A stretch of DNA of 64,000 nt from assembly GCF_002086815.1 (NCBI RefSeq), contig NZ_MVID01000033.1:1-64000 (forward strand), written 5' to 3'. Below, piece after piece: positions 1 through 7,355 of this stretch; position 1 is the first letter of the stretch; every line of letters begins with the position of its first letter. A model generated the notes under the pieces. That model was not told where the DNA came from and made no database searches. It saw nothing but the letters and a program-made list of their open reading frames with translations. Origin of the DNA: Mycolicibacterium parafortuitum. GTDB lineage: Bacteria > Actinomycetota > Actinomycetes > Mycobacteriales > Mycobacteriaceae. Position numbers and translations under genes: made by a program.

Positions 1-53
1 AGCCGTCCTACGCGCCATCACCCTCTGGCTGCCGCATTTGTCAGACACGCCCT

Positions 54-71
54 AGTCGAGGTAGTCGCGCA
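54..71. other. Left attachment-site repeat (attL candidate) of the sigA-integrated element
   Basis: On the minus strand this reads the last codons of SigA, R-D-Y-L-D followed by a TAG stop, although no sigA gene is present here. It matches 14747-14764 at 17 of 18 positions, with a 13-base exact core at 59-71. The single difference (58 versus 14751) is synonymous for Leu (CTC versus CTG). Inference: the host's original sigA 3' end was displaced here when the element integrated and supplied a replacement end. Bases 1-53 would then be host sequence downstream of sigA. Confidence 0.75.
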
Positions 72-183
72 CTAGGGCTCGATATGCGGTGTGCGCGAGG
101 GGTATCAACCACGCTCGCGCATGAGCGCTAAAGCCCCGAATATCTTGGACTGACGGATACTCCCTCTCCGAAGGGACAACGCC

Positions 184-399
184 ATGCCGAACACTCACCG
201 CCGGGCGCGCCTCGGTGACACCACCACGGACCCGGCGTCGCCTGCGGCGCTTACCGTCACCTGCCCACTCTGTGACGCGCGACCGGGACAGCCGTGCCTG
301 GACGCTATTCGCGGATGGGTTCGTGAGGCCGGCCCACACCTGACGCGGGTCGCTGCCGCCGTTGATCCCGCCGGCGTGCGTCGGGGTGACGCCCGATGA
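184..399 (+). CDS. Small zinc-finger protein, phage/mobile-element type
   Basis: A 71-residue protein with the pattern C-P-x-C-x-A-x-P-G-Q-P-C at residues 27-38 followed by H52, the likely Cys3His zinc site of the short zinc-finger proteins common in actinobacteriophages. The ATG is preceded by GAAGGG at a suitable distance. The stop overlaps the next start as ATGA, so the two genes should be translationally coupled. The following gene carries the same motif, suggesting the pair arose by duplication. It is the first gene inside the left boundary, reading into the element. Function is unknown; nucleic-acid binding is inferred only from the zinc site. Confidence 0.7.
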   Translation: MPNTHRRARLGDTTTDPASPAALTVTCPLCDARPGQPCLDAIRGWVREAGPHLTRVAAAVDPAGVRRGDAR

Positions 400-1292
400 G
401 CGCCCCGACAGGCCCGCACCCCGCCCTGGTCCACCGCTGCCCGTTCTGTGGCGCCGAGCCTGGCCAGCCGTGCCGCACGCACCGAGGCCGGGGCCGAGAA
501 CTCGACTGTCCGCATTCGCGACGCATCGTCGCAGCGACCCCCGAGTTGCAGGCCATCAAGAAACTGGCTGGGTCGCGTGCGGACGCTCTGTGCTGCGAGT
601 GCGGCAACCTGCGCACGGTCAGCACCGACTACCGCCGGGTGAGCGACCCGAATTACAGCTACAACGCCGTTGGCGGCCGAGCCACGAACGGCTGGCGCCA
701 CACCCAGACCCTCAAGTGCGATGCCTGCGGCGAGCGGACGCGCCACGCGCTAATCAAGCCAAGCGGCGGCCCAAGCGACCCAGACTGGGACGAGCGCTGC
801 CAACGCTATGTACTCGGCGGCGAGTGGGAGGGCAAGTATCCGCCCGACCGCGAACGACTTCGCGCCGAGTACTTCGCCCAATTCCCCCGCAACCCTGAGT
901 TGCGTCACCGCTACTGGATCAACGAGGCCCAGACGGCGTGGGATGCCGGGCATCGTGCGGTGACCGCGGTATGCGGCGCCACCATGCCCTTGCAACGCGA
1001 TCCGCGCAGCATTTGCGACCAGGAATCGTCGCCGACCGAGCTGGAACGTCCGGCGGAGATCGACTGGGAGACAGAGTTCGAGGACCCCGAAACGGATATG
1101 TGGTGGATCGACATGCAGTGCGTGGACTGCCTACGTGTCGCCAATGAGTGCCGGCAAGCCAACCGTCGGCGTCTGCTGGAGGCGTTATTGGCCTGGTTCG
1201 CCCAGCATCCCGAAACAATCTCTGATGCTGACGCCGATGCCCTGATGCTCGTGTTTGGCCCGCTGGCGGCGACACTGCGTGAGGAGAAGTAG
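396..1292 (+). CDS. Zinc-finger protein with several CxxC knuckles
   Basis: A 298-residue protein. The N-terminus repeats the finger of the upstream gene (C15, C18, PGQPC ending at C26, then C38 and H40). A second zinc-ribbon-like set follows (C66-C67-C69 with C108-x2-C111), and further Cys pairs lie near residue 235. The middle is acidic and Trp-rich and the C-terminus is helical. The start overlaps the previous stop by 4 bp. Nothing identifies an enzyme. It sits in the rightward accessory arm, separate from the capsid/replication operon, so a regulatory or helper-interference role is possible but unsupported. The next 230 bases (1293-1522) contain no gene I can support. Confidence 0.65.
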   Translation: MSAPTGPHPALVHRCPFCGAEPGQPCRTHRGRGRELDCPHSRRIVAATPELQAIKKLAGSRADALCCECGNLRTVSTDYRRVSDPNYSYNAVGGRATNGWRHTQTLKCDACGERTRHALIKPSGGPSDPDWDERCQRYVLGGEWEGKYPPDRERLRAEYFAQFPRNPELRHRYWINEAQTAWDAGHRAVTAVCGATMPLQRDPRSICDQESSPTELERPAEIDWETEFEDPETDMWWIDMQCVDCLRVANECRQANRRRLLEALLAWFAQHPETISDADADALMLVFGPLAATLREEK

Positions 1293-1522
1293 AGCGGCGC
1301 CTTCTGTGGCCGGTGGAGTTTGGCATTCGTAGAGTACGCGGTTGGGCTTCGCAGTCAATTCCGCCGTAAGCGAGCGGCTCACTGACACGCACCGTACGCG
1401 GCGTACTGCAGGCGAACTTTCAGGTAAAGAAGGTTGGCTGTGAGGCCTTGTCGCGAGCGCGCAAATTTCCCGCATAGCCCTAGACTCGTTGATTGCCCAA
1501 CAGCCGACCAGTGCGGGATGTC

Positions 1523-2125
1523 ATGGAAGTCGGGCAGCACCTGTTCCTTGGGGAGGAACAGTCGACGAAACAGGGGGGCGCGAGCCAAGTGAGTAACTAC
1601 CCGCCGGCAGTACTTGCTTCTCGGATCCACCAACCGGGGTGCCCATGGGTATGGACAAGCGAATGCACCGAAGGCCTTGCCGCCACCCGGTTCGTTGACG
1701 AAGAGGCGGTCGAGATCCTGATTGCGAAGGCCAATCGTGCGCATCGGCTCGGCCTTCCCCCTGTCGAGAACAGCAACCGTGACGACCGTCGACAGGTCAC
1801 CCACCGCTGCCCGGTGGGTGACCAGGTACTCCGTAGGGAAGACCATGGGTTCAACAAAGAACGTCCGATGCCGTGGACCGGCGAGCTCTACGCGGCTTCG
1901 GAAGATGAGCGCACTCTGTTTCGCCTGTACTTCGCTGAGCGCCGCAGCACATGGACTGGGCCAACGACGGACATCATTGGGTGTGGTATCGGAATAAAGC
2001 CCGTCGCGGAAGACACGGCCTGGACAAGCGCCGACCAAACATCTGACATCAAGGACGCCATGGACTCGGCGGTCACATACTGTGTCAATACGCAGCGAGT
2101 TTGGCGCAGATGGAACACAGCCTGA
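1523..2125 (+). CDS. Candidate toxin of a TAC-like cassette (uncharacterised)
   Basis: About 200 residues from an ATG preceded by GGGA; other in-frame starts (TTG at 1493, a GTG near 1590) are possible. The C-terminal 85 residues look most conserved in style: an R-L-Y-F-A-E strand, then G-I-K-P, then a helix with Q-T-S-D-I-K-D-A-M. This order loosely resembles RelE/HigB-type toxins (strand, conserved Lys, late helix), but I see no decisive catalytic set. It lies 75 bases upstream of the XRE gene and the SecB-like gene, the toxin-antitoxin-chaperone order of HigB-HigA-SecB systems. An antisense frame of similar length exists, but third-position GC is clearly higher on this strand, especially after 1862. 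Confidence 0.5.
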   Translation: MEVGQHLFLGEEQSTKQGGASQVSNYPPAVLASRIHQPGCPWVWTSECTEGLAATRFVDEEAVEILIAKANRAHRLGLPPVENSNRDDRRQVTHRCPVGDQVLRREDHGFNKERPMPWTGELYAASEDERTLFRLYFAERRSTWTGPTTDIIGCGIGIKPVAEDTAWTSADQTSDIKDAMDSAVTYCVNTQRVWRRWNTA

Positions 2126-2200
2126 TACCGTTTGCGTTATAAGTCAGGCCAGACCAGGGGGCGTGGTGAAGGCTTTCATCACACAGAGTGCGCGGAGGCC

Positions 2201-2602
2201 ATGATGGGGATCGACCTTTTTCCGGGGATCGACAAGCCGACGTCGAGGGATCGTCTCGGTATGGAGCTGGCGGACGAGCAGCTCGGCATGATTTTTGGAT
2301 TGCGGCGAGTAAGAGTCGAGCGTGGCCTATCGATTACCGAAGTCGCGGAGGCGATGGGCGTCGATCCGGCGCAGGTCTCTCGGTTCGAAAGTGGCTCCAC
2401 GAATCCGACAATGACGACCATTAGACGCTATGCCAAAGCTGTCGGCGCCGTGTTTCGCGTTGAAACACGCAGCTGGCAGGACGAGCAAACACTCATGGTC
2501 CAGCGTTCTGTTGAGGCATGGCACAGCGCGGACGACACTCAACCAGCTGATGCCTGCGATGCAACGGAATTCCAGGTCCTCACATCGATCGGCGGTCGCT
2601 AG
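2201..2602 (+). CDS. XRE-family antitoxin/repressor with C-terminal extension
   Basis: 133 residues from ATG 2201; ATG 2204 is equally possible, since GGAGG at 2194-2198 favours either. A Cro/C1-type helix-turn-helix spans about residues 30-83, with the recognisable segments I-T-E-V-A-E-A-M-G-V and Q-V-S-R-F-E-S-G. About 50 residues follow the domain and end with an E-F-Q-V-L-T-S stretch. In chaperone-dependent HigA antitoxins the region after the HTH holds the chaperone-addiction segment, so this tail is the candidate equivalent. The stop codon directly abuts the TTG start of the SecB-like gene. It probably represses its own operon; the 75-base upstream gap would hold the operator. Confidence 0.8.
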   Translation: MMGIDLFPGIDKPTSRDRLGMELADEQLGMIFGLRRVRVERGLSITEVAEAMGVDPAQVSRFESGSTNPTMTTIRRYAKAVGAVFRVETRSWQDEQTLMVQRSVEAWHSADDTQPADACDATEFQVLTSIGGR

Positions 2603-3106
2603 TTGACCTCTCCGCAGACGCCTCGCCCAGTCGGCGCCACGCTGCGCTGGTATAGGCGCTCCATAGAGCGACGCTATGACGAGGAAGTCGATGCATGGCG
2701 CCATGACCCGCCGGAGACGAGTGGAATTACGGTCCAGATGGGAGCACGGGTCGCCCAGTTGACCCCTCACAAGGACACCGGGGTCACAAGTCCTGCTGTG
2801 CGGATTCGGCTTGTCCTTTGTTTGGAGCAAGCAGAAGTGTCTGCCGAACTGGACGGCGGCGTTGAGTTTCCTTTCCCGGCGGGAACTGAGATGACGCGGG
2901 AACTGGCAACGCACTTTGTCCGAGACCACGGCCTGGCTTACCTTCTCGGCATGCAGCGCGGCGTCCTAGCCGACATGACGCGTGAAGTTGGCCTGCCGGC
3001 AGTGCTCGTGCCATTCCTACTTCCCGACGGGCTGCTTGATGACGTCGAGAGGTTGCTTGTAGTGGATGATGAGCTCGTCCAACAAGACGGGGCCGTGGGT
3101 AGCTAA
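2603..3106 (+). CDS. SecB-like chaperone (TAC-type)
   Basis: 167 residues starting at a TTG immediately after the XRE stop, so translation is likely coupled. The N-terminal half is predicted beta-rich. Residues about 98-145 match the SecB C-terminal pattern: a helix ending Y-L-L-G-M-Q-R-G-V-L-A-D-M-T, then G-L-P-A-V-L-V-P and a final hydrophobic turn before D-G-L-L. In E. coli SecB the matching segment is Y-A-R-E followed by F-P-x-L-x-L-x-P. SecB is otherwise absent from the general secretion route of actinobacteria, whereas M. tuberculosis Rv1957 is a solitary SecB-like protein controlling HigB-HigA. By position and motif this should stabilise the XRE antitoxin. The homology is read by eye. 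Confidence 0.65.
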   Translation: MTSPQTPRPVGATLRWYRRSIERRYDEEVDAWRHDPPETSGITVQMGARVAQLTPHKDTGVTSPAVRIRLVLCLEQAEVSAELDGGVEFPFPAGTEMTRELATHFVRDHGLAYLLGMQRGVLADMTREVGLPAVLVPFLLPDGLLDDVERLLVVDDELVQQDGAVGS

Positions 3107-3297
3107 ACCGGCCGGGGCTAACCGAACCCCCTATGACCGTAAGCAGCCGCCTGGTGCGAGTCTTGGGCCGGAATCCCCCGGGGAGGGATGTCGGCCATCG
3201 GGATCGCGTTCTCGTTGGGCGTTGAGGCCAGCACGTCGGCCATCCCGGGACAGACTCGATGAGTGAGATCCAGTGCTTGCGGCACGGGAGGGGTTCG

Positions 3298-3606
3298 CTA
3301 ACCTTCGGGCGGATTGTCCATGATGTCCGGTGCGTTGAGCATTGAGTCGAGCTGTTCTTGCGCCCATGCCAGCGCTCCCAGTGTCCCGCCGAAGACGGTT
3401 TCGGCGAGTCCTGTGGTCAAGCCGACGACGGATCGCATCCAGTGGTAGCTGCACTGCGGGCATGCGGCCACCTCCTGCTCGATCTTCTGTTGCGCAACTT
3501 GATCGAGGTTCAACGCCGCGATCAGCGTTCGCAAAGCTTGGGTCTCCGCGTACTTCGTCTCCTGGCCGAGATCACCGTGCCGGTCGCAGTTCGTTAGCTC
3601 GGTCAT
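3298..3606 (-). CDS. Small protein coupled to the tape measure, unknown
   Basis: 102 residues, starting within the tape-measure stop codon (ATGA overlap), so it is the last gene of the leftward operon. It has a C-P-Q-C pair near residue 48, a hydrophobic middle segment (V-V-G-L-T-T-G-L-A-E) that could be an amphipathic or membrane-touching helix, and a Pro-rich end. In complete siphophages the gene after the tape measure encodes a minor or distal tail protein, but this product is far too short for that. Function is unknown. The 191 bases to its left (3107-3297) lie between convergent operons and hold no gene I can support. Confidence 0.6.
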   Translation of the reverse strand: MTELTNCDRHGDLGQETKYAETQALRTLIAALNLDQVAQQKIEQEVAACPQCSYHWMRSVVGLTTGLAETVFGGTLGALAWAQEQLDSMLNAPDIMDNPPEG

Positions 3607-6600
3607 CGGGGCTGCACCGAGGCTTGGCCGGCGTTGAGGTGTGCCTGGATCATCTGGCCTGTCCCATCTTCACGAGCTCGATTGTTCGTCACGTTGATGT
3701 TGTTCGTGGTGTTGTTCGTCGTCCCCGACGCGCCTGCCTTGCCAGCGGAGGCCAGCGCCTTCTGCTGCAGCGCGGCCTGTTCCGGGGTGAGAGGCCCGTT
3801 GGCTTGCTTGGGCTTTCCCCCCTCAGCCATGTTGGGGTTCTCTTCGCCGCCGAGGGCGCCCGCTGTGTTGGGAAGCGCCGGCCGCGCGCCGGCGATGCCG
3901 CCGAGGATGCGGCCGATCCACGATGAGCTGGGGTCGCCGAGCGCGGAGCCGTTGAGGGCGAACGTCTCCAGTCCCGCGCCGACAAGGTTGCCCGCGTACT
4001 GGCCGACCGCCCCGGCCGCCCGGCCGAGCAGCTGCATGCCAAGATCTGCTGCTGCCGAGGCTGCCCCGCCGCCAGCACCAAAGCTGCCCGCACCGCCCGC
4101 GGCGCCTGCGGCCGTGGAGAGCGCGGCGCCAAGGATGCCGCCGTTGAAGCTGATACCGCCCGACGGTGGGAGCGATGCGCCGTACGGTCGGCCGCCGCTA
4201 ACTGACGACGGGGGCGCGGCCCGACCGCTGGCTGTGAACGCGCCGAGACCGGTACCGAGGCCGCGGGTCGGGGTCGCGCCGAGTACAGGACTCTCGCCGC
4301 CACCGCCCCAGAGACCAGACGGGAGGCCTTGTGGGCCGATCCAGCCGCCTGGCGTCGCACCCGTGCCGCTCCCCGCGGCGGGTGCCGCGGGTGTGCGCGA
4401 GGCCTGCGGGACGCCGCCGAGTGGGAAGTAGTACTGGTTTTCGAACTGCGGGTCGCGTGCTCCGGCTGCAGGGCCGCCGTAGGCGATCCCGCCGTGCGCA
4501 CCACCCGCCTCGAAGTTCACGCCGTTCGGCAGCGTCGCAGCCATATGTGAGCTGCGGCCACCACCGCCGTTGTGCACGCCGATATTGAGCGCACCCGGCA
4601 TGAATCCGCGCTGGAATCCAAGGGCCTGGAAGTCTGATTCGGTGGTGAAGGCACGACCCGAGTTCGCCATGCCGGTGGTCAGCACCTCGTACAGGTCTGA
4701 GATGGCACCCGAGCAATCGGCGAGCCCGTTGGCGAGGTCAGATGCGCCGTAGCTGTAGCTGCCGCCGTTGGCGCCTTGGGCGAGGGCAATCATCGCGTCG
4801 GCGCTGGTCCCGTAGCCGCCAGGGACGTATCCATAACTGGCGCCTCGGTACCCGCCGGTCTGCGGCATGAACTGTCGGCCGAACATCCCAGAAGAGGCGG
4901 CCATGCCGAACAGGCCCGAACCGGCCTGTCCTGGGGCGAAGCCGTTGGCGGCCTGGACCGCGCCGAGTGCGCCCATCGCGGGGGCGATCGCGAGGTTCAT
5001 CAGGAACTTCGTGATGTTCTCGGCGATGCCGGGTAGGCCCTCGGATACGCCGAAGTCCTGATCGATAGACGCGAAGAAGCTGGTGAGGTCGCTGCTGGTC
5101 TTGCTGAGCCGCGCCGACTGCCCCTCGTAGGCCTTCACCTGAGCATCCTGGAGCTTGCGTGTCGCCTCCAGCTCGTCCTGCCTGGCCTTGGCGACGTCGT
5201 TCTCGGCCTTCTGGATGTCCTCGTCAGTCGCCACATTCGACTGTTCGAGCTGGTTTAGCCGTGCCTCTTTCTCGGCCAGCGTGTGCTTGATCTCGTCGAG
5301 ACGTGTGGTGGCCGAGGCGATTTGGTCCGGCATGCCCGCGGTGTTGGTGTACTGAATCGGCAATACCGGTGCCGGCGGGAGTGATTCGCGGCCGCCGCCA
5401 CCGCCAGACTCCTCCAGCGCTTCCTTCTGCGTCTCGGTGAGCATCGGGGTCCGGTTGCCCGGCGCCGGCGGGGGCGGCACCCCCGGGGCACCGGGCGCGC
5501 CGGGGGTGCCGGGAGGTTTCAGGCCGAAGATGTCCTCCAGGGGGCTGCGTGCCGGCCCGCCGGGCGGGCGGCCACCCCATCCAGGCTCACGCCCTCCTGT
5601 CGGCGCCGAGGGCGCCGGCGCTGACGGCGTGTAGCCGGGGATGAGCAGGTTGGTTGGATCGGATGCGTCAGGCGTGAAGGGGTTCGCGTTCCTGGGGACG
5701 GTGCTCGTAATCGGCAGGCCTGTGTCGTCGACTGGCGGCGGCGGCTGCTGGAACGGCAGGTTGAGGAACCCCGGCAGCGTGCCGTTGAGGAACCGCGCGA
5801 TGTCGGTGTCCGCCAGCCATTCCTTGAAGCGCGTGAACGTCTGGTCGATGTTGCGGCTCAGCACATCCCACTGATCGGTGTGCTCGGACAGCTGGGTGGT
5901 CATGCTGTCGATCGCGCCCTCGGTGCTGCCGAACTCGGTGCGCGCCTTGGACAGGTCCATGTTGTTGATGGCGTCGCCCATGTCTTCCCACTGGGTGCCA
6001 AACAGCGACTGCCACACCAACGCTTGCTCGACCGGATCGCTCAAGCTCTGGACCGCTCGCAGCGTCACGTCGAACGCCTGCCGCGCTGAATCCCCTCCCT
6101 TGAGGAACCGGGCGGCCATGTCGTCGGCGCTCAACCCCAGCGCGGCGAACCCTTCGGCGGTCAGTTTCGACCCGTCGACGGCGCGAATGCTGAACTCCTT
6201 CAGCGAGTCCGCGACCTTGTCGCTGTCGCGCGCGCCGCCCTCAAGGCCCTGTCGGATCAGGCCGATCGCATCCCCGCCATCAAGACCCAGCTTGCGGAAC
6301 TGCGTTGTGTACTCAGTGATCGTGTCGAGCCAGTCACCCGCGATGTCAAGGCCGTCCTGGAAGCCGGACGCGATAATGTCGGCCGCCTGCTGCCCATCGG
6401 TGGCGAACCCGCCGCGGATGAGTTGGCCGGTGGCGCGCGCTGCCTCCTGGACATCGACGCCCATCACCGTCGCGAGGGTCTGCATGTGCGCGATGGTCTG
6501 CTGGATCTCCTCGTCGGATGCGCTCGCGTTGATCACGCCGCCCTGGACCGCGAATTGCGCGGCGCGCAGGTTGTCCTCGACGCTGGCGCCCCACATGTCG

Positions 6601-7295
6601 GCGTAGGCACTGCCCGCCGCCTGGCCGTAGCGGGCCATCGTCGCTTCGTCGAGACCGAGGCGGGCCTGGAACACGTCTTTCATCTGCAGGGATTCCAGGC
6701 CTTGTGAGACCCCCTGGGCGAGAAGCGCACCGGCACTTACACCCGCGGCCACCCAGCCCACACCGGGAACGGCGAACCCGGCGAGGCGAGACAGCGCACC
6801 AGCGCCGGCGAACCCGCTCGCCAGACCGCCTGCGAACTCCTCACCGAGACCAGCGGCCTGACCCAGACTGCCGCGGATACCGCCGAGGAACGAGCGGCCG
6901 CCTTCTTCGCCGGCCTGTTGCGCGGCCTGCTCGTACTCCTGATACGCCCGCGTCGCCCGTTCGATCGCCTCGATCTCAGACAGCCGCGCACGTTCGACAC
7001 GGCGCGCCATACCCTCGATGTTCGCCGACCCCCGCTCGCGCGCCGCTTCCAGCTTCCGCTCGGCCGCCGCGACCTTCTCGCCGGCATCCTGCATCGACAG
7101 GTACGCCTTGCGTGCCTTGGTCTCCAACTCGTCGAACCCGCGCCCGGCCGCCTGCGTGCCCTCGGTGAGCTGCTGACGCATCACACGCGAGATGTCACGC
7201 GCACCCTCCTCATACACACGCTGAGCGCGGCTCATCGTGGCAGCGGCGGCACGCTCATCAAGATCGGGCTCAATGAGAAGAATCAGCGGATCCAC
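3603..7295 (-). CDS. Phage tail tape-measure protein with NlpC/P60-like region
   Basis: 1230 residues from a GTG start with an upstream AGGTGG-type site. The N-terminus (about 20-140) is a charged coiled coil. Residues about 160-200 are a Gly/Ala-rich hydrophobic stretch, followed by the TP901-type tape-measure core to about residue 510. A Pro-rich linker with collagen-like P-G-A-P-G repeats follows, then a second coiled coil, then a Gly-rich region with a peptidase-like D-C-S-G (Cys861) and a candidate catalytic His917. In mycobacteriophages such motifs help penetrate peptidoglycan at infection. It is the only tail gene in the element, so it would have to assemble with tail proteins of another phage or be a remnant. 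Confidence 0.88.
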   Translation of the reverse strand: MDPLILLIEPDLDERAAAATMSRAQRVYEEGARDISRVMRQQLTEGTQAAGRGFDELETKARKAYLSMQDAGEKVAAAERKLEAARERGSANIEGMARRVERARLSEIEAIERATRAYQEYEQAAQQAGEEGGRSFLGGIRGSLGQAAGLGEEFAGGLASGFAGAGALSRLAGFAVPGVGWVAAGVSAGALLAQGVSQGLESLQMKDVFQARLGLDEATMARYGQAAGSAYADMWGASVEDNLRAAQFAVQGGVINASASDEEIQQTIAHMQTLATVMGVDVQEAARATGQLIRGGFATDGQQAADIIASGFQDGLDIAGDWLDTITEYTTQFRKLGLDGGDAIGLIRQGLEGGARDSDKVADSLKEFSIRAVDGSKLTAEGFAALGLSADDMAARFLKGGDSARQAFDVTLRAVQSLSDPVEQALVWQSLFGTQWEDMGDAINNMDLSKARTEFGSTEGAIDSMTTQLSEHTDQWDVLSRNIDQTFTRFKEWLADTDIARFLNGTLPGFLNLPFQQPPPPVDDTGLPITSTVPRNANPFTPDASDPTNLLIPGYTPSAPAPSAPTGGREPGWGGRPPGGPARSPLEDIFGLKPPGTPGAPGAPGVPPPPAPGNRTPMLTETQKEALEESGGGGGRESLPPAPVLPIQYTNTAGMPDQIASATTRLDEIKHTLAEKEARLNQLEQSNVATDEDIQKAENDVAKARQDELEATRKLQDAQVKAYEGQSARLSKTSSDLTSFFASIDQDFGVSEGLPGIAENITKFLMNLAIAPAMGALGAVQAANGFAPGQAGSGLFGMAASSGMFGRQFMPQTGGYRGASYGYVPGGYGTSADAMIALAQGANGGSYSYGASDLANGLADCSGAISDLYEVLTTGMANSGRAFTTESDFQALGFQRGFMPGALNIGVHNGGGGRSSHMAATLPNGVNFEAGGAHGGIAYGGPAAGARDPQFENQYYFPLGGVPQASRTPAAPAAGSGTGATPGGWIGPQGLPSGLWGGGGESPVLGATPTRGLGTGLGAFTASGRAAPPSSVSGGRPYGASLPPSGGISFNGGILGAALSTAAGAAGGAGSFGAGGGAASAAADLGMQLLGRAAGAVGQYAGNLVGAGLETFALNGSALGDPSSSWIGRILGGIAGARPALPNTAGALGGEENPNMAEGGKPKQANGPLTPEQAALQQKALASAGKAGASGTTNNTTNNINVTNNRAREDGTGQMIQAHLNAGQASVQPR

Positions 7296-7319
7296 GCGCG
7301 CTCACCACCTTTCGTTGGC

Positions 7320-7348
7320 CCAGGGGCGGCGCAGAACACCGCCCCTGG
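7320..7348. terminator. GC-rich hairpin between capsid and tape-measure genes
   Basis: A 10-bp perfect stem (CCAGGGGCGG-type arms at 7320-7329 and 7339-7348) with a 9-base loop lies between the capsid stop and the tape-measure start. There is no clear U-tract, so it would be a partial terminator or mRNA-end stabiliser. Inference: it lets the capsid be expressed well above the tape measure, as virion stoichiometry requires. Confidence 0.5.
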
Positions 7349-7355
7349 TGAATGA

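Noticed and set aside
52..339. Minus-strand frame ending in the SigA-like R-D-Y-L-D
   Set aside because: Only the last codons resemble SigA. The rest is low-complexity Arg-rich antisense to a supported gene. The ending is explained as the left attachment repeat.
1379..2038. Long minus-strand frame opposite the toxin candidate
   Set aside because: Third-position GC is lower than on the plus frame over most of it, the sequence shows no domain, and the plus frame fits the operon with the XRE and SecB-like genes.
5440..5640. Collagen-like gene or separate low-complexity protein from P-G-A-P-G repeats
   Set aside because: The repeat is a short linker inside the tape-measure protein and in frame with it.
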